A stretch of 64,000 nt of DNA from OFTM10 sp964196195. Lineage in GTDB: Bacteria; Actinomycetota; Acidimicrobiia; Acidimicrobiales; Aldehydirespiratoraceae. Below are positions 1 through 8,097 of this stretch, piece after piece (position 1 is the first letter of the stretch; every line of letters starts with the position of its first letter). A program made the translations under genes and the position numbers. Under the pieces are notes generated by a model. That model saw only the letters and a list, made by a program, of their open reading frames with translations. It was not told the origin of the DNA and did not search any database. The stretch spans positions 1-64,000 of the forward strand of contig CAXMSE010000079.1 of NCBI GenBank assembly GCA_964196195.1, given 5' to 3'.

Positions 1-75
1 GTGGAGCTGATGGGAATCGAACCCACGACATCCTGCTTGCAAAGCAGGTGCTCTAGCCAACTGAGCTACAGCCCC
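1..75 (-). tRNA. tRNA-Ala (anticodon TGC)
   Basis: Read on the reverse strand, this folds as a complete cloverleaf: a GGGGCTG acceptor arm pairing with CAGCTCC, a D-arm with AGCTCAGTTGG, an anticodon loop TTTGCAA giving TGC (alanine), and a T-arm with GGTTCGATTCC. The discriminator base is A. Position 1 corresponds to the first C of the CCA end, so the last bases of the 3' end lie outside the window and I cannot tell whether CCA is encoded. Confidence 0.95.
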
Positions 76-248
76 GTGAGGGTCCGAGGATAGCGACCGA
101 TCAGGTCGATCCCGGCTCCCCGCTTCTGAGCATATTGACGAGGGTCACAACGGATTCGGGCAAGGACCCCGTTGCATCGAGGGTCGTCACCGCTGCCACG
201 ACGTGGCGAAGCACGGGTCTCGTATCTCGCAGTTCGCTAGGGTTGGCC

Positions 249-2348
249 ATGCCGACGGGCGCAGGTCAATTCGAACGCTCCCTGACCCTTCGCCACGTTT
301 TCGCGCTGAGCGCCGGGGCGATGTTCAGCTCCGGCCTGTTCCTGCTCCCCGGTCTGGCCGCGGCGAAGGGCGGTCCCGCCGCCATCCTCGCCTATTTCCT
401 GGCTGGTGTTCTGGCGATACCAGCCATGCTCAGCGTCGCCGAACTCAGCGCCGCCATGCCCCGCGCCGGAGGAACGTACTACTTCCTCGAACGGGCCCTG
501 GGTCCCGTCGTCGGGACGATCGCGGGCATGGGAACATGGCTCTCGCTGGTGCTCAAGGATGCGTTCGCGCTGATCGGCATGAGCGCTTACCTGGCGATCA
601 TCTCCGACTTTCCCGCCAAGCCGACAGCGCTGGTGCTCATTGCACTCTTCACCGTTGTCAACATCATCGGATCGAAGACGAGTGCAGGGCTACAGGCGAT
701 ACTGGTCATGTTCGTGTTGATCGTGATGACCTGGTTCGTCATCGGTGGTCTGCCCGACATTGGCGGCGGCGAGGGAACGCTCGAGCCCTTCTTCGAGACT
801 GGCTCCTCGGGTGTGGTCGCGGTGATCGGGCTTGTGTTCGTGTCCTACGGCGGGTTGACGACAGTGGCGAGTGCAGCGGAGGAAATCGAGAATCCGTCGC
901 GAACCATCCCACTGGGTATGACGCTGTCGCTGATCGCGAGTACCGCCCTCTACACCCTCGCGGTGCTCGTAACGGTGGCTGTCGTTCCGGCCGACCAACT
1001 CCACGACGATCTCGCGCCGATCCACACCGCCGCTGAGGCAGTACTGCCCGCGGCGGGGGCGGTATTCGTCGTTATCGCCGCGTTGGCGGCGTTCTCATCC
1101 GCGGCCAACGCGGGGATACTCGCGGCTGCTCGTTACCCCCTGGCGATGAGCCGCGACGGCCTCATGCCCGATCGCTTCGGGCAGCTCAACCGATTCCAGA
1201 CGCCCACGCTCGGCATAGTGGTCACCGGGGCCGGGATGGCATTGGTGGTTGTCGTCTTCGACCCCACGGCCATCGCCAAGCTCGCCAGCGCGTTCGTGCT
1301 GCTCACACTCGGTCTGGTCAATCTCGCTGTCATCGTCTTGCGAGTGAGTCGTATCCAGTCCTACGCCCCTCAGTTCCGGGCCCCACTGTTCCCCTGGTTG
1401 CAGCTGGTAGGGATCGGTGTTTCTGTCTTTCTCATTGTTGCTCTCGGCGCACTGCCTTTGGTATTCGTCGCGGCGGTCGTGGCCGTGGCACTTGGGTGGT
1501 ATCGCTGGTACGGCCGGCGAAGGGCGACACGGGCTGGCGCGATCTACCACGTCTTCGAGCGGTGGGGGCGTTCAGCAGACCGCAGCCTCGACCGGGAAAT
1601 CAGCGCCGCTCTGCAGAGCCATGGGCTCCGGCCTGACGACGAGTACCCCGGTCTGATCGCCCGTGCCGCGGTGATCAGCATCCCCGAAGATGCCGACATC
1701 ACCGAGGCGGCCTCGCGAGCCTCGGAGGTGTTGGGGCGCCGCATCGGGATTCCGACCGAGGCCGTCACCGAACGCTTCCTCGACACGGGTTCGCTGTGGA
1801 TCCAACCCTCGGAACGCCATCCCACTGCCACACCGGTCGCCTTTTTCGACGCCGACGACGACCATCTCGTCATCGCCCGTGCCGAGTCGGTCCACGGGAT
1901 CCGGATTCCCGCGACATGGGGAGGCCACGACGAGCAGGTGCGAGCCGTGTTCTTCCTCGCTGGATGTACCTCCCAGCCGGGCCGGGCGCTACGCCTCGCC
2001 GGCGAGCTGGCGGCCTACCTGCATTCCGACATCGGTGAGTCGATGGCCGACGCCGGCTATGAGGCCGAGGTGAAGGAGGCCCTGCTCCCCGAACTCTCGA
2101 TCGAGCAGTATCTCCTCGCTCCCGAACTCGCCACAGGGTCTTTGGTGGGTCGTCGGGTCGACGATCTCGTCTCGTCCACCGAGCTCCATCTCGAAGCCGT
2201 GAGCCGTGATGGCAAGGTGATCCGAGCCGTACCGGAACTCATCCTCAAGGCCGACGACCAGCTCACGGTGATCGGGCCAGTGGACGAACTACCAACAGCC
2301 GATGAACTGGCAGCCGCGCTCCTCACTGGGAGAGAATCCAAACAGTGA
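249..2348 (+). CDS. APC-superfamily permease with EIIA-like and RCK_C cytosolic tail
   Basis: Predicted amino acid/polyamine/organocation transporter of about 699 residues. Residues about 15-450 are a hydrophobic APC core with the usual small-residue first helix (ALSAGAMFSSGLFLLPGLAA) and about 12 membrane spans. The tail is unusual for an APC permease: residues about 494-598 resemble a type-2 PTS EIIA fold (LGRRIGIP, then VRAVFFLAG and a terminal helix), and about 630-680 look like a TrkA-C/RCK_C ligand-binding domain (GSLVGRRVDDL, ending LTVIGPVDEL). The ATG at 249 is chosen because an earlier ATG at 135 would add 38 non-transporter residues. The GTG of the next gene overlaps the stop by 4 nt, so the two are probably translationally coupled. 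The substrate cannot be read from sequence. Confidence 0.85.
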   Translation: MPTGAGQFERSLTLRHVFALSAGAMFSSGLFLLPGLAAAKGGPAAILAYFLAGVLAIPAMLSVAELSAAMPRAGGTYYFLERALGPVVGTIAGMGTWLSLVLKDAFALIGMSAYLAIISDFPAKPTALVLIALFTVVNIIGSKTSAGLQAILVMFVLIVMTWFVIGGLPDIGGGEGTLEPFFETGSSGVVAVIGLVFVSYGGLTTVASAAEEIENPSRTIPLGMTLSLIASTALYTLAVLVTVAVVPADQLHDDLAPIHTAAEAVLPAAGAVFVVIAALAAFSSAANAGILAAARYPLAMSRDGLMPDRFGQLNRFQTPTLGIVVTGAGMALVVVVFDPTAIAKLASAFVLLTLGLVNLAVIVLRVSRIQSYAPQFRAPLFPWLQLVGIGVSVFLIVALGALPLVFVAAVVAVALGWYRWYGRRRATRAGAIYHVFERWGRSADRSLDREISAALQSHGLRPDDEYPGLIARAAVISIPEDADITEAASRASEVLGRRIGIPTEAVTERFLDTGSLWIQPSERHPTATPVAFFDADDDHLVIARAESVHGIRIPATWGGHDEQVRAVFFLAGCTSQPGRALRLAGELAAYLHSDIGESMADAGYEAEVKEALLPELSIEQYLLAPELATGSLVGRRVDDLVSSTELHLEAVSRDGKVIRAVPELILKADDQLTVIGPVDELPTADELAAALLTGRESKQ

Positions 2349-3229
2349 GAGCATGGGTCACCCATCTACTGATCTATGCCGCTACGTGCACGATGATCTC
2401 GCTGGTGTGGGTGCTGCTCTCATCGGGAACCGTCGACGACCTGGAGCCATACGCTCGATCCCCGGCCGACGCTCTCACCCTCGGATTCTGGCCGGTGTGG
2501 TTTTGGCTGTTGTGGGGGACCGCGGTGGTGATCCAGTTTGCGGTGCTCGCGACGCGGGTCATTCCCGGTGGGCGCAGGCGGCGTCGACGCAGCGAGAGGC
2601 GCCATCAAACCATGGCCGACGCTCAACGAATGGTGCAGGAGGCGGTGCGCGCCGGAATGCCGCCAGTACCACCAACACCTCCGACCGAGCCGATGGCGCC
2701 GGCCCGACCGGGCCAGTCGAAGCGGGTCGGCCGCCGCTATGTGGTGGCGATGTTCACCGACCTCACGGGAAGCACCACCACCAATGAGCAGATGGGCGAC
2801 TCGGCCTGGGCCGAGATCGTGGCCCGCCATCGGCGCGTCGTGAGGGCTGCCACCGAACAGCACCGCGGTGTCGAGGTGGGCACCCAGGGCGACGGCTTCT
2901 TCGTCCGCTTCGACCAGCCGGCCGACGCGGCGGCCTGCGCGGTGCGGATACAGCGCGACTCCGCCAAGGAGAGGGGCAGCGGATCGTTCGTACCGCCGGT
3001 GCGCGTAGGCATCCACGGCGGCGATGCTGTGCACGATGATGACGATGATGTTCTCGGTCATGTGGTCAACGTCGCAGCCCGGCTCTTGGAGGTGGCGCGA
3101 CCCCACGAGATAGTTGTCACCGAACCGGTGGCCGACGCGGTAGAGCTCGGCAGCTTCGAAGATCGGGGACTGATGAACCTGAAGGGGATCAGCCAACCCC
3201 GGCACGTGTTGGCGCTCAGCTGGGAGTGA
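2345..3229 (+). CDS. Membrane-anchored class III adenylate/guanylate cyclase
   Basis: 294 residues. Residues 8-26 and 49-70 form two membrane spans resembling the 2TM module, followed by a basic stretch (75-86) and a Pro-rich linker (106-120). Residues 130-292 are a class III nucleotide cyclase catalytic domain. The two metal-binding aspartates are visible (D139 in FTDLTGST, D183 in TQGDGFF), as are the transition-state Asn/Arg pair (N242, R246 in VNVAARL) and a Lys in NLKG (K280), so the protein should be catalytically competent. ATP versus GTP preference is not decided. It overlaps the upstream permease by 4 nt (GTGA), suggesting that cAMP/cGMP production is linked to transport or to the permease's RCK-type tail. 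Confidence 0.88.
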   Translation: MRAWVTHLLIYAATCTMISLVWVLLSSGTVDDLEPYARSPADALTLGFWPVWFWLLWGTAVVIQFAVLATRVIPGGRRRRRRSERRHQTMADAQRMVQEAVRAGMPPVPPTPPTEPMAPARPGQSKRVGRRYVVAMFTDLTGSTTTNEQMGDSAWAEIVARHRRVVRAATEQHRGVEVGTQGDGFFVRFDQPADAAACAVRIQRDSAKERGSGSFVPPVRVGIHGGDAVHDDDDDVLGHVVNVAARLLEVARPHEIVVTEPVADAVELGSFEDRGLMNLKGISQPRHVLALSWE

Positions 3230-3396
3230 CGTTGCCAGAACCCTTCGACTACGTCTTCCTCCATCCCGAAACCGGCGAGCCGGTTCGGCCCGGCGACGCC
3301 GACGGAGTCCAGCCCATCGAGGTGGAGATCCTCGTCAGCGTCGAGGGTTTCGACGCCTCCGAGAGGATCGGTGTCTTCTTCGGCGGCTGTGGTTGA
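3226..3396 (+). CDS. Small hypothetical protein, coupled to the cyclase
   Basis: A 56-residue reading frame starts at a GTG that overlaps the cyclase stop (GTGA, 4 nt), continuing the overlap pattern of the two genes before it. The product begins TLPEPFDYVFLHPETGEPV and ends GVFFGGCG. It has no membrane span and no recognised domain. Evidence is the overlap and coherent codon usage only; no homologue is recognised. Confidence 0.4.
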   Translation: MTLPEPFDYVFLHPETGEPVRPGDADGVQPIEVEILVSVEGFDASERIGVFFGGCG

Positions 3397-3518
3397 CGGT
3401 CCCGCACCAGTAGCTGACCCGGTCGGGTCAGTTCCCAACGAGCGAGCAGGGGTTCGCGTTTGTGCGCGGCGACAGGCCCCGTGTCACGATGACCGCACTG
3501 TCGACCGAAGGATCTGCC

Positions 3519-4853
3519 ATGCCGACCGGCTTGAAGAGCTCACCCGATGATTTCGATCTGCGGATGTCGGAAAAGGCACGTCCTTTCTTCGAGCAGGTGG
3601 TGGAGTTCCTGGAGACGGTCGTCGCCCCGATGGAGGTCGAGTTCGATGCCGCAGGCGAGCGGCGTGCTGATCGCTGGAGCTTCACCGATCGCCAACTCGA
3701 GTTGCTCGAGGGGGCCAAGGACGAGGCCAAGAGCCGCGGCCTCTGGAACTTCTTTCTCCCCGACACCGGCCAGGGTCTCTCCAACCTCGACTACGCCTAC
3801 CTCGCCGTCGAATTGGGTAAGTACCCCCTCGGTCCGGAGTCACTCAACTGCGCGGCGCCCGACACCGGCAACATGGAGGTGCTCGAACGGGTAGGCACCG
3901 ACGAGCAGAAGGCACAGTGGCTTCAGCCCCTGCTCGATGGTGAGATCCGCAGCTGCTTCGCCATGACCGAACCGGGCGTGGCCTCCTCCGATGCAAAGAA
4001 CGTGCGCACCCAGGCCGTGCGCGATGGCGAAGAGTACGTCATCAACGGCGAGAAGTACTTCTCGTCGGGTGCCGGCGACCCGCGCTGCAAGATCATGATC
4101 TGCATGGTGCAGACCAACCCCGATGCCGCCCCGCACCGGCGCCAGTCCCAGATCCTCGTGCCGATGGACACCCCGGGCGTGGAGGTGCTCGGACCGATGC
4201 ACGTCTTCGGCACCGACGACGCACCGCACGGCCACATGCATGTCCGCCTCACCGATGTCCACGTGCCGGCGTCGAACATCCTCTGGGATGAGGGCAGGGG
4301 CTTCGAGATCTCCCAGCTGCGACTCGGCCCCGGTCGCATCCATCACTGCATGCGCTCGATCGGTGCAGCCGAGAAGGCCCTCGACCTGATGTGCAAGCGA
4401 GGCCTCACCCGCGAGGCGTTCGGCAAGCCGATCGCCCGGCTGGGCGGCAACACCGAGATAATTGCCCGAGCTCGCATCGAGATCGAGAGCATGAGGATGA
4501 TGGTGCTTCGAGCGGCGAAGGCCATGGACACCTTGGGCAACGCCGAGGCCCGGGTCTGGATCAGCGGGGTGAAGGCTCTCGTGCCCGAGCGCGTGTGCAA
4601 GATCATCGATCAGGCGATCCAGCTCCACGGTGCCACGGGTATCACCCAATGGACGCCTCTGGCCGGCATGTACCACAGCCAACGCACGCTCCGGCTCGCC
4701 GATGGCCCCGACGAGGTCCACTGGATGGTGGTGGGCCGTGCCGAACTCGGCTCCTATGAGGGGTTCGACGTGCCGGCTAATCCCACGTCGGTTGCTCCTG
4801 TGTCCCTCACCGGCGGTTGGGTCGACAACGACTTCAACTTCACCGGCCCCTGA
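3519..4853 (+). CDS. Acyl-CoA dehydrogenase family protein
   Basis: 444-residue flavoprotein predicted to oxidise an acyl-CoA at the alpha-beta bond using FAD. It shows the full family order: N-terminal helical domain, a middle domain with CFAMTEPGVASSDA and VINGEKYFSSGAG, and a C-terminal helical domain ending HGATGITQWTPLAGMYHSQR and ADGPDEVH. Where medium-chain enzymes carry the catalytic Glu (YEGT), this one has ADGP, as in ACAD10/11-type members, so the exact catalytic base is uncertain. The ATG at 3519 is preferred over upstream starts because GAAGGA (3507-3512) sits six bases before it. The reverse-strand gene downstream is convergent and only 3 nt away. Confidence 0.9.
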   Translation: MPTGLKSSPDDFDLRMSEKARPFFEQVVEFLETVVAPMEVEFDAAGERRADRWSFTDRQLELLEGAKDEAKSRGLWNFFLPDTGQGLSNLDYAYLAVELGKYPLGPESLNCAAPDTGNMEVLERVGTDEQKAQWLQPLLDGEIRSCFAMTEPGVASSDAKNVRTQAVRDGEEYVINGEKYFSSGAGDPRCKIMICMVQTNPDAAPHRRQSQILVPMDTPGVEVLGPMHVFGTDDAPHGHMHVRLTDVHVPASNILWDEGRGFEISQLRLGPGRIHHCMRSIGAAEKALDLMCKRGLTREAFGKPIARLGGNTEIIARARIEIESMRMMVLRAAKAMDTLGNAEARVWISGVKALVPERVCKIIDQAIQLHGATGITQWTPLAGMYHSQRTLRLADGPDEVHWMVVGRAELGSYEGFDVPANPTSVAPVSLTGGWVDNDFNFTGP

Positions 4854-4856
4854 TCG

Positions 4857-5882
4857 TCAGGGGGCGAGGGGTCGTCCGAAGGGGAGTTCGCTTTGCCAGG
4901 TCGACAGGTAGTCCTCGGCCGCATAGCACGCCGCCAGGAAGGGTCCGTTGTCGTGGGTGCGGAACTCCGCCGACAGGTCGCCGATATCGTCGGCGATCCC
5001 GGCGTGGATCTCGCCGTCGGTGCGGTTGGCGTCGCCCCACGTTGCCAATGTCGCCCCGGCCAGGGCCACGAAGTCGGCAGGAGCAGCGACGCTCGCCTTG
5101 CGCAGCACCGCGAGTGCCCGAGCGGTTAGAGGGAGCCGTCCGCACGGCACCACCGCCGACGCTTCGCAAAGTTGAGCGGCCACCCCATGATCGATGACAC
5201 CCATCTTGGAACCCACGAAGAACACGTCGGCTCCCGAAGTGAAGATCGATGCCGCGTCGGCAGGCTCACCCAGGTTGCTAACGAGTCCTGAGCCGTGTGC
5301 TCTCCAACCTTCGGCTAGCGCGGCTGCATCGAAGCCGGCATCGTTGGCGATGGTGCCGGCCGAGGTAGACACGGCGATCACCCGACCGCCTCGGTCGGTC
5401 ACCGCGGCTGCGAGTGATGGCCCGTTGGCGGCGAATCCTTCTATCGCCACACTTCGCCCCTCGATACTGCCGAGGGTGTGTTGGGCGGTGATGGCGGCGC
5501 TCAACCCCTCACAGGAGCTGGCGAACTCGCCCCCGCGAGGAAGGTCGCGAGGGTCGTGCTCAGCCAAAGAAGCGAGGTCGTCGTGGTCGACTCCCTTCGC
5601 CGCATCGGGTAGGTAGGTGCCGTCGGCAACCAGGCTGGCCGCCTCGGTGACGAACTTCTCGACAGCCTCGGCGCGTTCCGAAGCATCGGCTGAGATCCCG
5701 GCCGATGCGCCGCCGCGCGGCATGCCGAGCACGGCGTAGGTGTAGGTCTGGGAGCGGGCCAGATCCTTGGCCCCGCCCTGGAGCACCTTGCGCGCCCATC
5801 GCACCGGTCCCGAAGACGCCTCGGCATCGGCCAGGTCGATGGCGACGAACGCGTCGACCGACTCGAACTTGTGAATGCGCAC
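4857..5882 (-). CDS. Degenerate Glu/Leu/Phe/Val dehydrogenase-like protein
   Basis: 341 residues with the two-domain layout of amino-acid dehydrogenases: an N-terminal region with MPRGGASAGI (compare LPxGGxKGGI) and a Rossmann domain with SVAIEGFAANGPSLAAAV followed by GGRVIAVSTSAG. Both lysines that bind and deaminate the substrate are gone: T48 stands in the RGMTYK position and S60 in the GGxK position. Dehydrogenase chemistry is therefore unlikely; it may bind NAD(P) for another reaction or act as a structural or regulatory protein. It follows the ferredoxin by 5 nt on the same strand, in an apparent P450-ferredoxin-this-gene operon. Confidence 0.7.
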   Translation of the reverse strand: MRIHKFESVDAFVAIDLADAEASSGPVRWARKVLQGGAKDLARSQTYTYAVLGMPRGGASAGISADASERAEAVEKFVTEAASLVADGTYLPDAAKGVDHDDLASLAEHDPRDLPRGGEFASSCEGLSAAITAQHTLGSIEGRSVAIEGFAANGPSLAAAVTDRGGRVIAVSTSAGTIANDAGFDAAALAEGWRAHGSGLVSNLGEPADAASIFTSGADVFFVGSKMGVIDHGVAAQLCEASAVVPCGRLPLTARALAVLRKASVAAPADFVALAGATLATWGDANRTDGEIHAGIADDIGDLSAEFRTHDNGPFLAACYAAEDYLSTWQSELPFGRPLAP

Positions 5883-5887
5883 GCTGA

Positions 5888-6082
5888 CTAACCGCCGACG
5901 GTGATCGCGAACTCAGGACAGTTGTCGGCTGCCAGCTGAGCCTTCTCCTCGAGCTCGGCAGGCACGTCGCCCTCGACGAGCAGGATTGCATAACCCTCAT
6001 CGTCGGTGTCGAAAAGTTCTGGTGCGAGCATGTAGCAGCGGTTGTGGCCCTGGCAGGCGGAACGGTCGTACGCGATCTTCAC
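5888..6082 (-). CDS. [3Fe-4S]-type ferredoxin, P450 partner
   Basis: 64-residue ferredoxin. Cluster ligands are C10 and C16 in CQGHNRC and C55 in CPE. The second ligand position of a 4Fe ferredoxin is occupied by His (CxxHxxC), typical of single-cluster actinobacterial ferredoxins encoded beside cytochromes P450. It lies 15 nt downstream of the P450 stop on the same strand and most likely transfers electrons to it. No ferredoxin reductase is in the window. Confidence 0.93.
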   Translation of the reverse strand: MKIAYDRSACQGHNRCYMLAPELFDTDDEGYAILLVEGDVPAELEEKAQLAADNCPEFAITVGG

Positions 6083-6097
6083 GGGCGCAACCTTAGA

Positions 6098-7312
6098 TCA
6101 GGAGGGGAAACGGAGGGGCAGTGAGCGGGGACCGCGTACCTGGCCGGTCGACCAGAGCACGGTGTCGGGGTCGGCCAAGAAGAAATCGGGGAACGCCGCC
6201 ATCCACTCCTCGATCGCGATTCTCAGTTCGAGTCGGGCGAGATTGGAACCCACGCAGCGATGAATCCCGAGACCGAACGCCGTATGACGATTGCGGGCCC
6301 TGTCGATGATGAACTCGTCGGCTTGCTCGAATGCCTCAGGGTCGCGGTTGGCGGCGGGGAAGGGGAGCAGGGTCCACTCACCCTTCTTCATCGGGCAACC
6401 CTCGAACTCGGTGTCTTCGGCGACGAGCCGCGCCATCGTGACTGGGGCGTAGAAGCGCAGGAACTCCTCGATGGCGAAGGGCTGCACGTCGGGGTCGTCG
6501 ATCCAGCGGCGGCGGTCGCCGGGCGACTGGGCCAGGTGCCACATCGACGCACCGATGGCCGACCAGGTGGTGTCGATACCAGCGATGATCAACAGGGCGA
6601 TGGTGCCCCTCACGTGTTCATCGAGCAGGGGCATCCCTTCGATGTCGGCTTCACACAGATAGCTGATGAGATCGTCGCCGAGGTTCTCGCGTCGCTCAGC
6701 CACCTTGACATCGAGGTAGAAGTCAATGGTTTCTTCCCAGGGAAGGTCCTCGTCGAAGCCCGGAGCCTCGAGGACGTTATGGATGAAACCACGAAACCTG
6801 TCTCCGTCTTCGTTGGGGAGATCGAGCATCTCGGCGATGACTCGCACAGGGATGTGCTGGCTGTAGGCCTTCGCCGCGTCGATCTCCGATTCGCCGGCAT
6901 CGATCCGAGCCTTGATTTCGCCGATCAGCTCCCGACACGTGCGCCGCACCGCGGGCTCCCACGCTTCGATCGCCTTCGGCGAGAAGAACTTGAGCATGAT
7001 GCCGCGGGCGATCGAGTGGAACGGCGGATCACTGGTGATCGGCGGCGCATAACCCATCGGAGCCGGAATATCGGGCCGGAACTCGGTGACCACGACACCC
7101 TGGGAGGAGAAACGCTCAGGGTCCTTGGAGATGGCTGAGATGTCGTCGTGGCGGGTGGGTAGCCAGGTGCCGCCGAAGCGCTCGCTGTGGGCGATCGGAC
7201 AACCCTGCCTCAACTCATCCCAGATCTGCGGTGCTGCTGCCGCGTAGTCGGGATGGGTGTGATCGAAGTCGGTCGACCAGTCGGTCACCGCCGGTCGTGG
7301 CGCCTTGGTCAT
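6098..7312 (-). CDS. Cytochrome P450
   Basis: 404-residue soluble bacterial P450 monooxygenase. Diagnostic elements are the I-helix oxygen-activation motif AGIDTTWSA, the ExxR salt bridge in EEFLRF, and the haem-binding loop FGLGIHRCVGSNLAR with the thiolate Cys at about residue 353. Length is normal for class I P450s. It heads a three-gene reverse operon with the ferredoxin and the dehydrogenase-like gene. Substrate is not predictable. Upstream, 7313-7527 separates it from the divergent tad-like genes; I see no clear feature there beyond the likely promoters. Confidence 0.95.
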   Translation of the reverse strand: MTKAPRPAVTDWSTDFDHTHPDYAAAAPQIWDELRQGCPIAHSERFGGTWLPTRHDDISAISKDPERFSSQGVVVTEFRPDIPAPMGYAPPITSDPPFHSIARGIMLKFFSPKAIEAWEPAVRRTCRELIGEIKARIDAGESEIDAAKAYSQHIPVRVIAEMLDLPNEDGDRFRGFIHNVLEAPGFDEDLPWEETIDFYLDVKVAERRENLGDDLISYLCEADIEGMPLLDEHVRGTIALLIIAGIDTTWSAIGASMWHLAQSPGDRRRWIDDPDVQPFAIEEFLRFYAPVTMARLVAEDTEFEGCPMKKGEWTLLPFPAANRDPEAFEQADEFIIDRARNRHTAFGLGIHRCVGSNLARLELRIAIEEWMAAFPDFFLADPDTVLWSTGQVRGPRSLPLRFPS

Positions 7313-7527
7313 GGAACGTCCCCCAGATCGAATTTACGGCGCAAGCATAGGGGCGGGAGAAAGTTGATCGCGGCGCGACTTCGAGTCGCGGAATCTCTCA
7401 TGCTGACCATCATTCGCGCCGATAGGAGGCCGGTGAGTTCCTGTGCCCGTGGAAACGCGTCGGGGTTGAGGAACACAGACCAGAGCAATCAGAACAGATC
7501 AAGAACTGAAACGAGAGGTACGGCGAG

Positions 7528-8097
7528 ATGAACAGTGCTTTGGGACCTCGATCGAGCCGATGCTCGTGCCAAAACCCAGCAAAGGGCAGACAAGTGGGTC
7601 ATCCCCCCTGCAGTGAGCGACCTACCGCGCGTGAGCGGGGGGCGGCCCTGGTGGAGCTGGCGATTGCACTGCCAGTGCTGACCATGTTGTTGCTGGGCAC
7701 CTTCACCTCGGGCATGGCGGTGAACGATGATCTACAGCTCACCCATGCGGCCCGGGAGGGTGCCCGCTATGGCGCGACGGTTCCCGATGGCGAGACGTTC
7801 TCGAGCGGCACTTGGGCCGACAACGTGCAGGCTATGGTGGTGGTCCGTTTCGGTGACGACCTGAGTTCGAGCGGCGTATGTGTCGCCTTGGTCGAAGGGG
7901 CTTCCGCTACCCCGCTGTCGGCGGGCCATACAACGGAATCGGACGGTACGCGCTGCTTCGATGACTCCGCTTCAGGTGTAGTCGATGCACGCGTGCAAGT
8001 AGCCGTGGAAAAGTCCGCCACTATCGACACCGGCCTTTTCGCCACCGACATCGACTTGTCGTCGCAGGCAACAGCAAAGCATGAGAGCAATGGCTGA
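7528..8097 (+). CDS. TadE-like pilus assembly / secreted protein
   Basis: 189 residues. An unusually long polar N-terminus (about 35 residues) precedes the TadE signature RGAALVELAIALPVLTMLLL, one membrane helix that also serves as the export signal; the rest would lie outside the cell. GAGAGG about 10 nt upstream supports the ATG at 7528, although the in-frame GTG at 7594 would give a more usual N-terminus. TadE-like minor pseudopilins function in Flp/Tad pilus assembly. No tadA/B/C or flp genes are in the window, so the machinery must be elsewhere. It overlaps the next gene by 17 nt. Confidence 0.8.
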   Translation: MNSALGPRSSRCSCQNPAKGRQVGHPPCSERPTARERGAALVELAIALPVLTMLLLGTFTSGMAVNDDLQLTHAAREGARYGATVPDGETFSSGTWADNVQAMVVVRFGDDLSSSGVCVALVEGASATPLSAGHTTESDGTRCFDDSASGVVDARVQVAVEKSATIDTGLFATDIDLSSQATAKHESNG

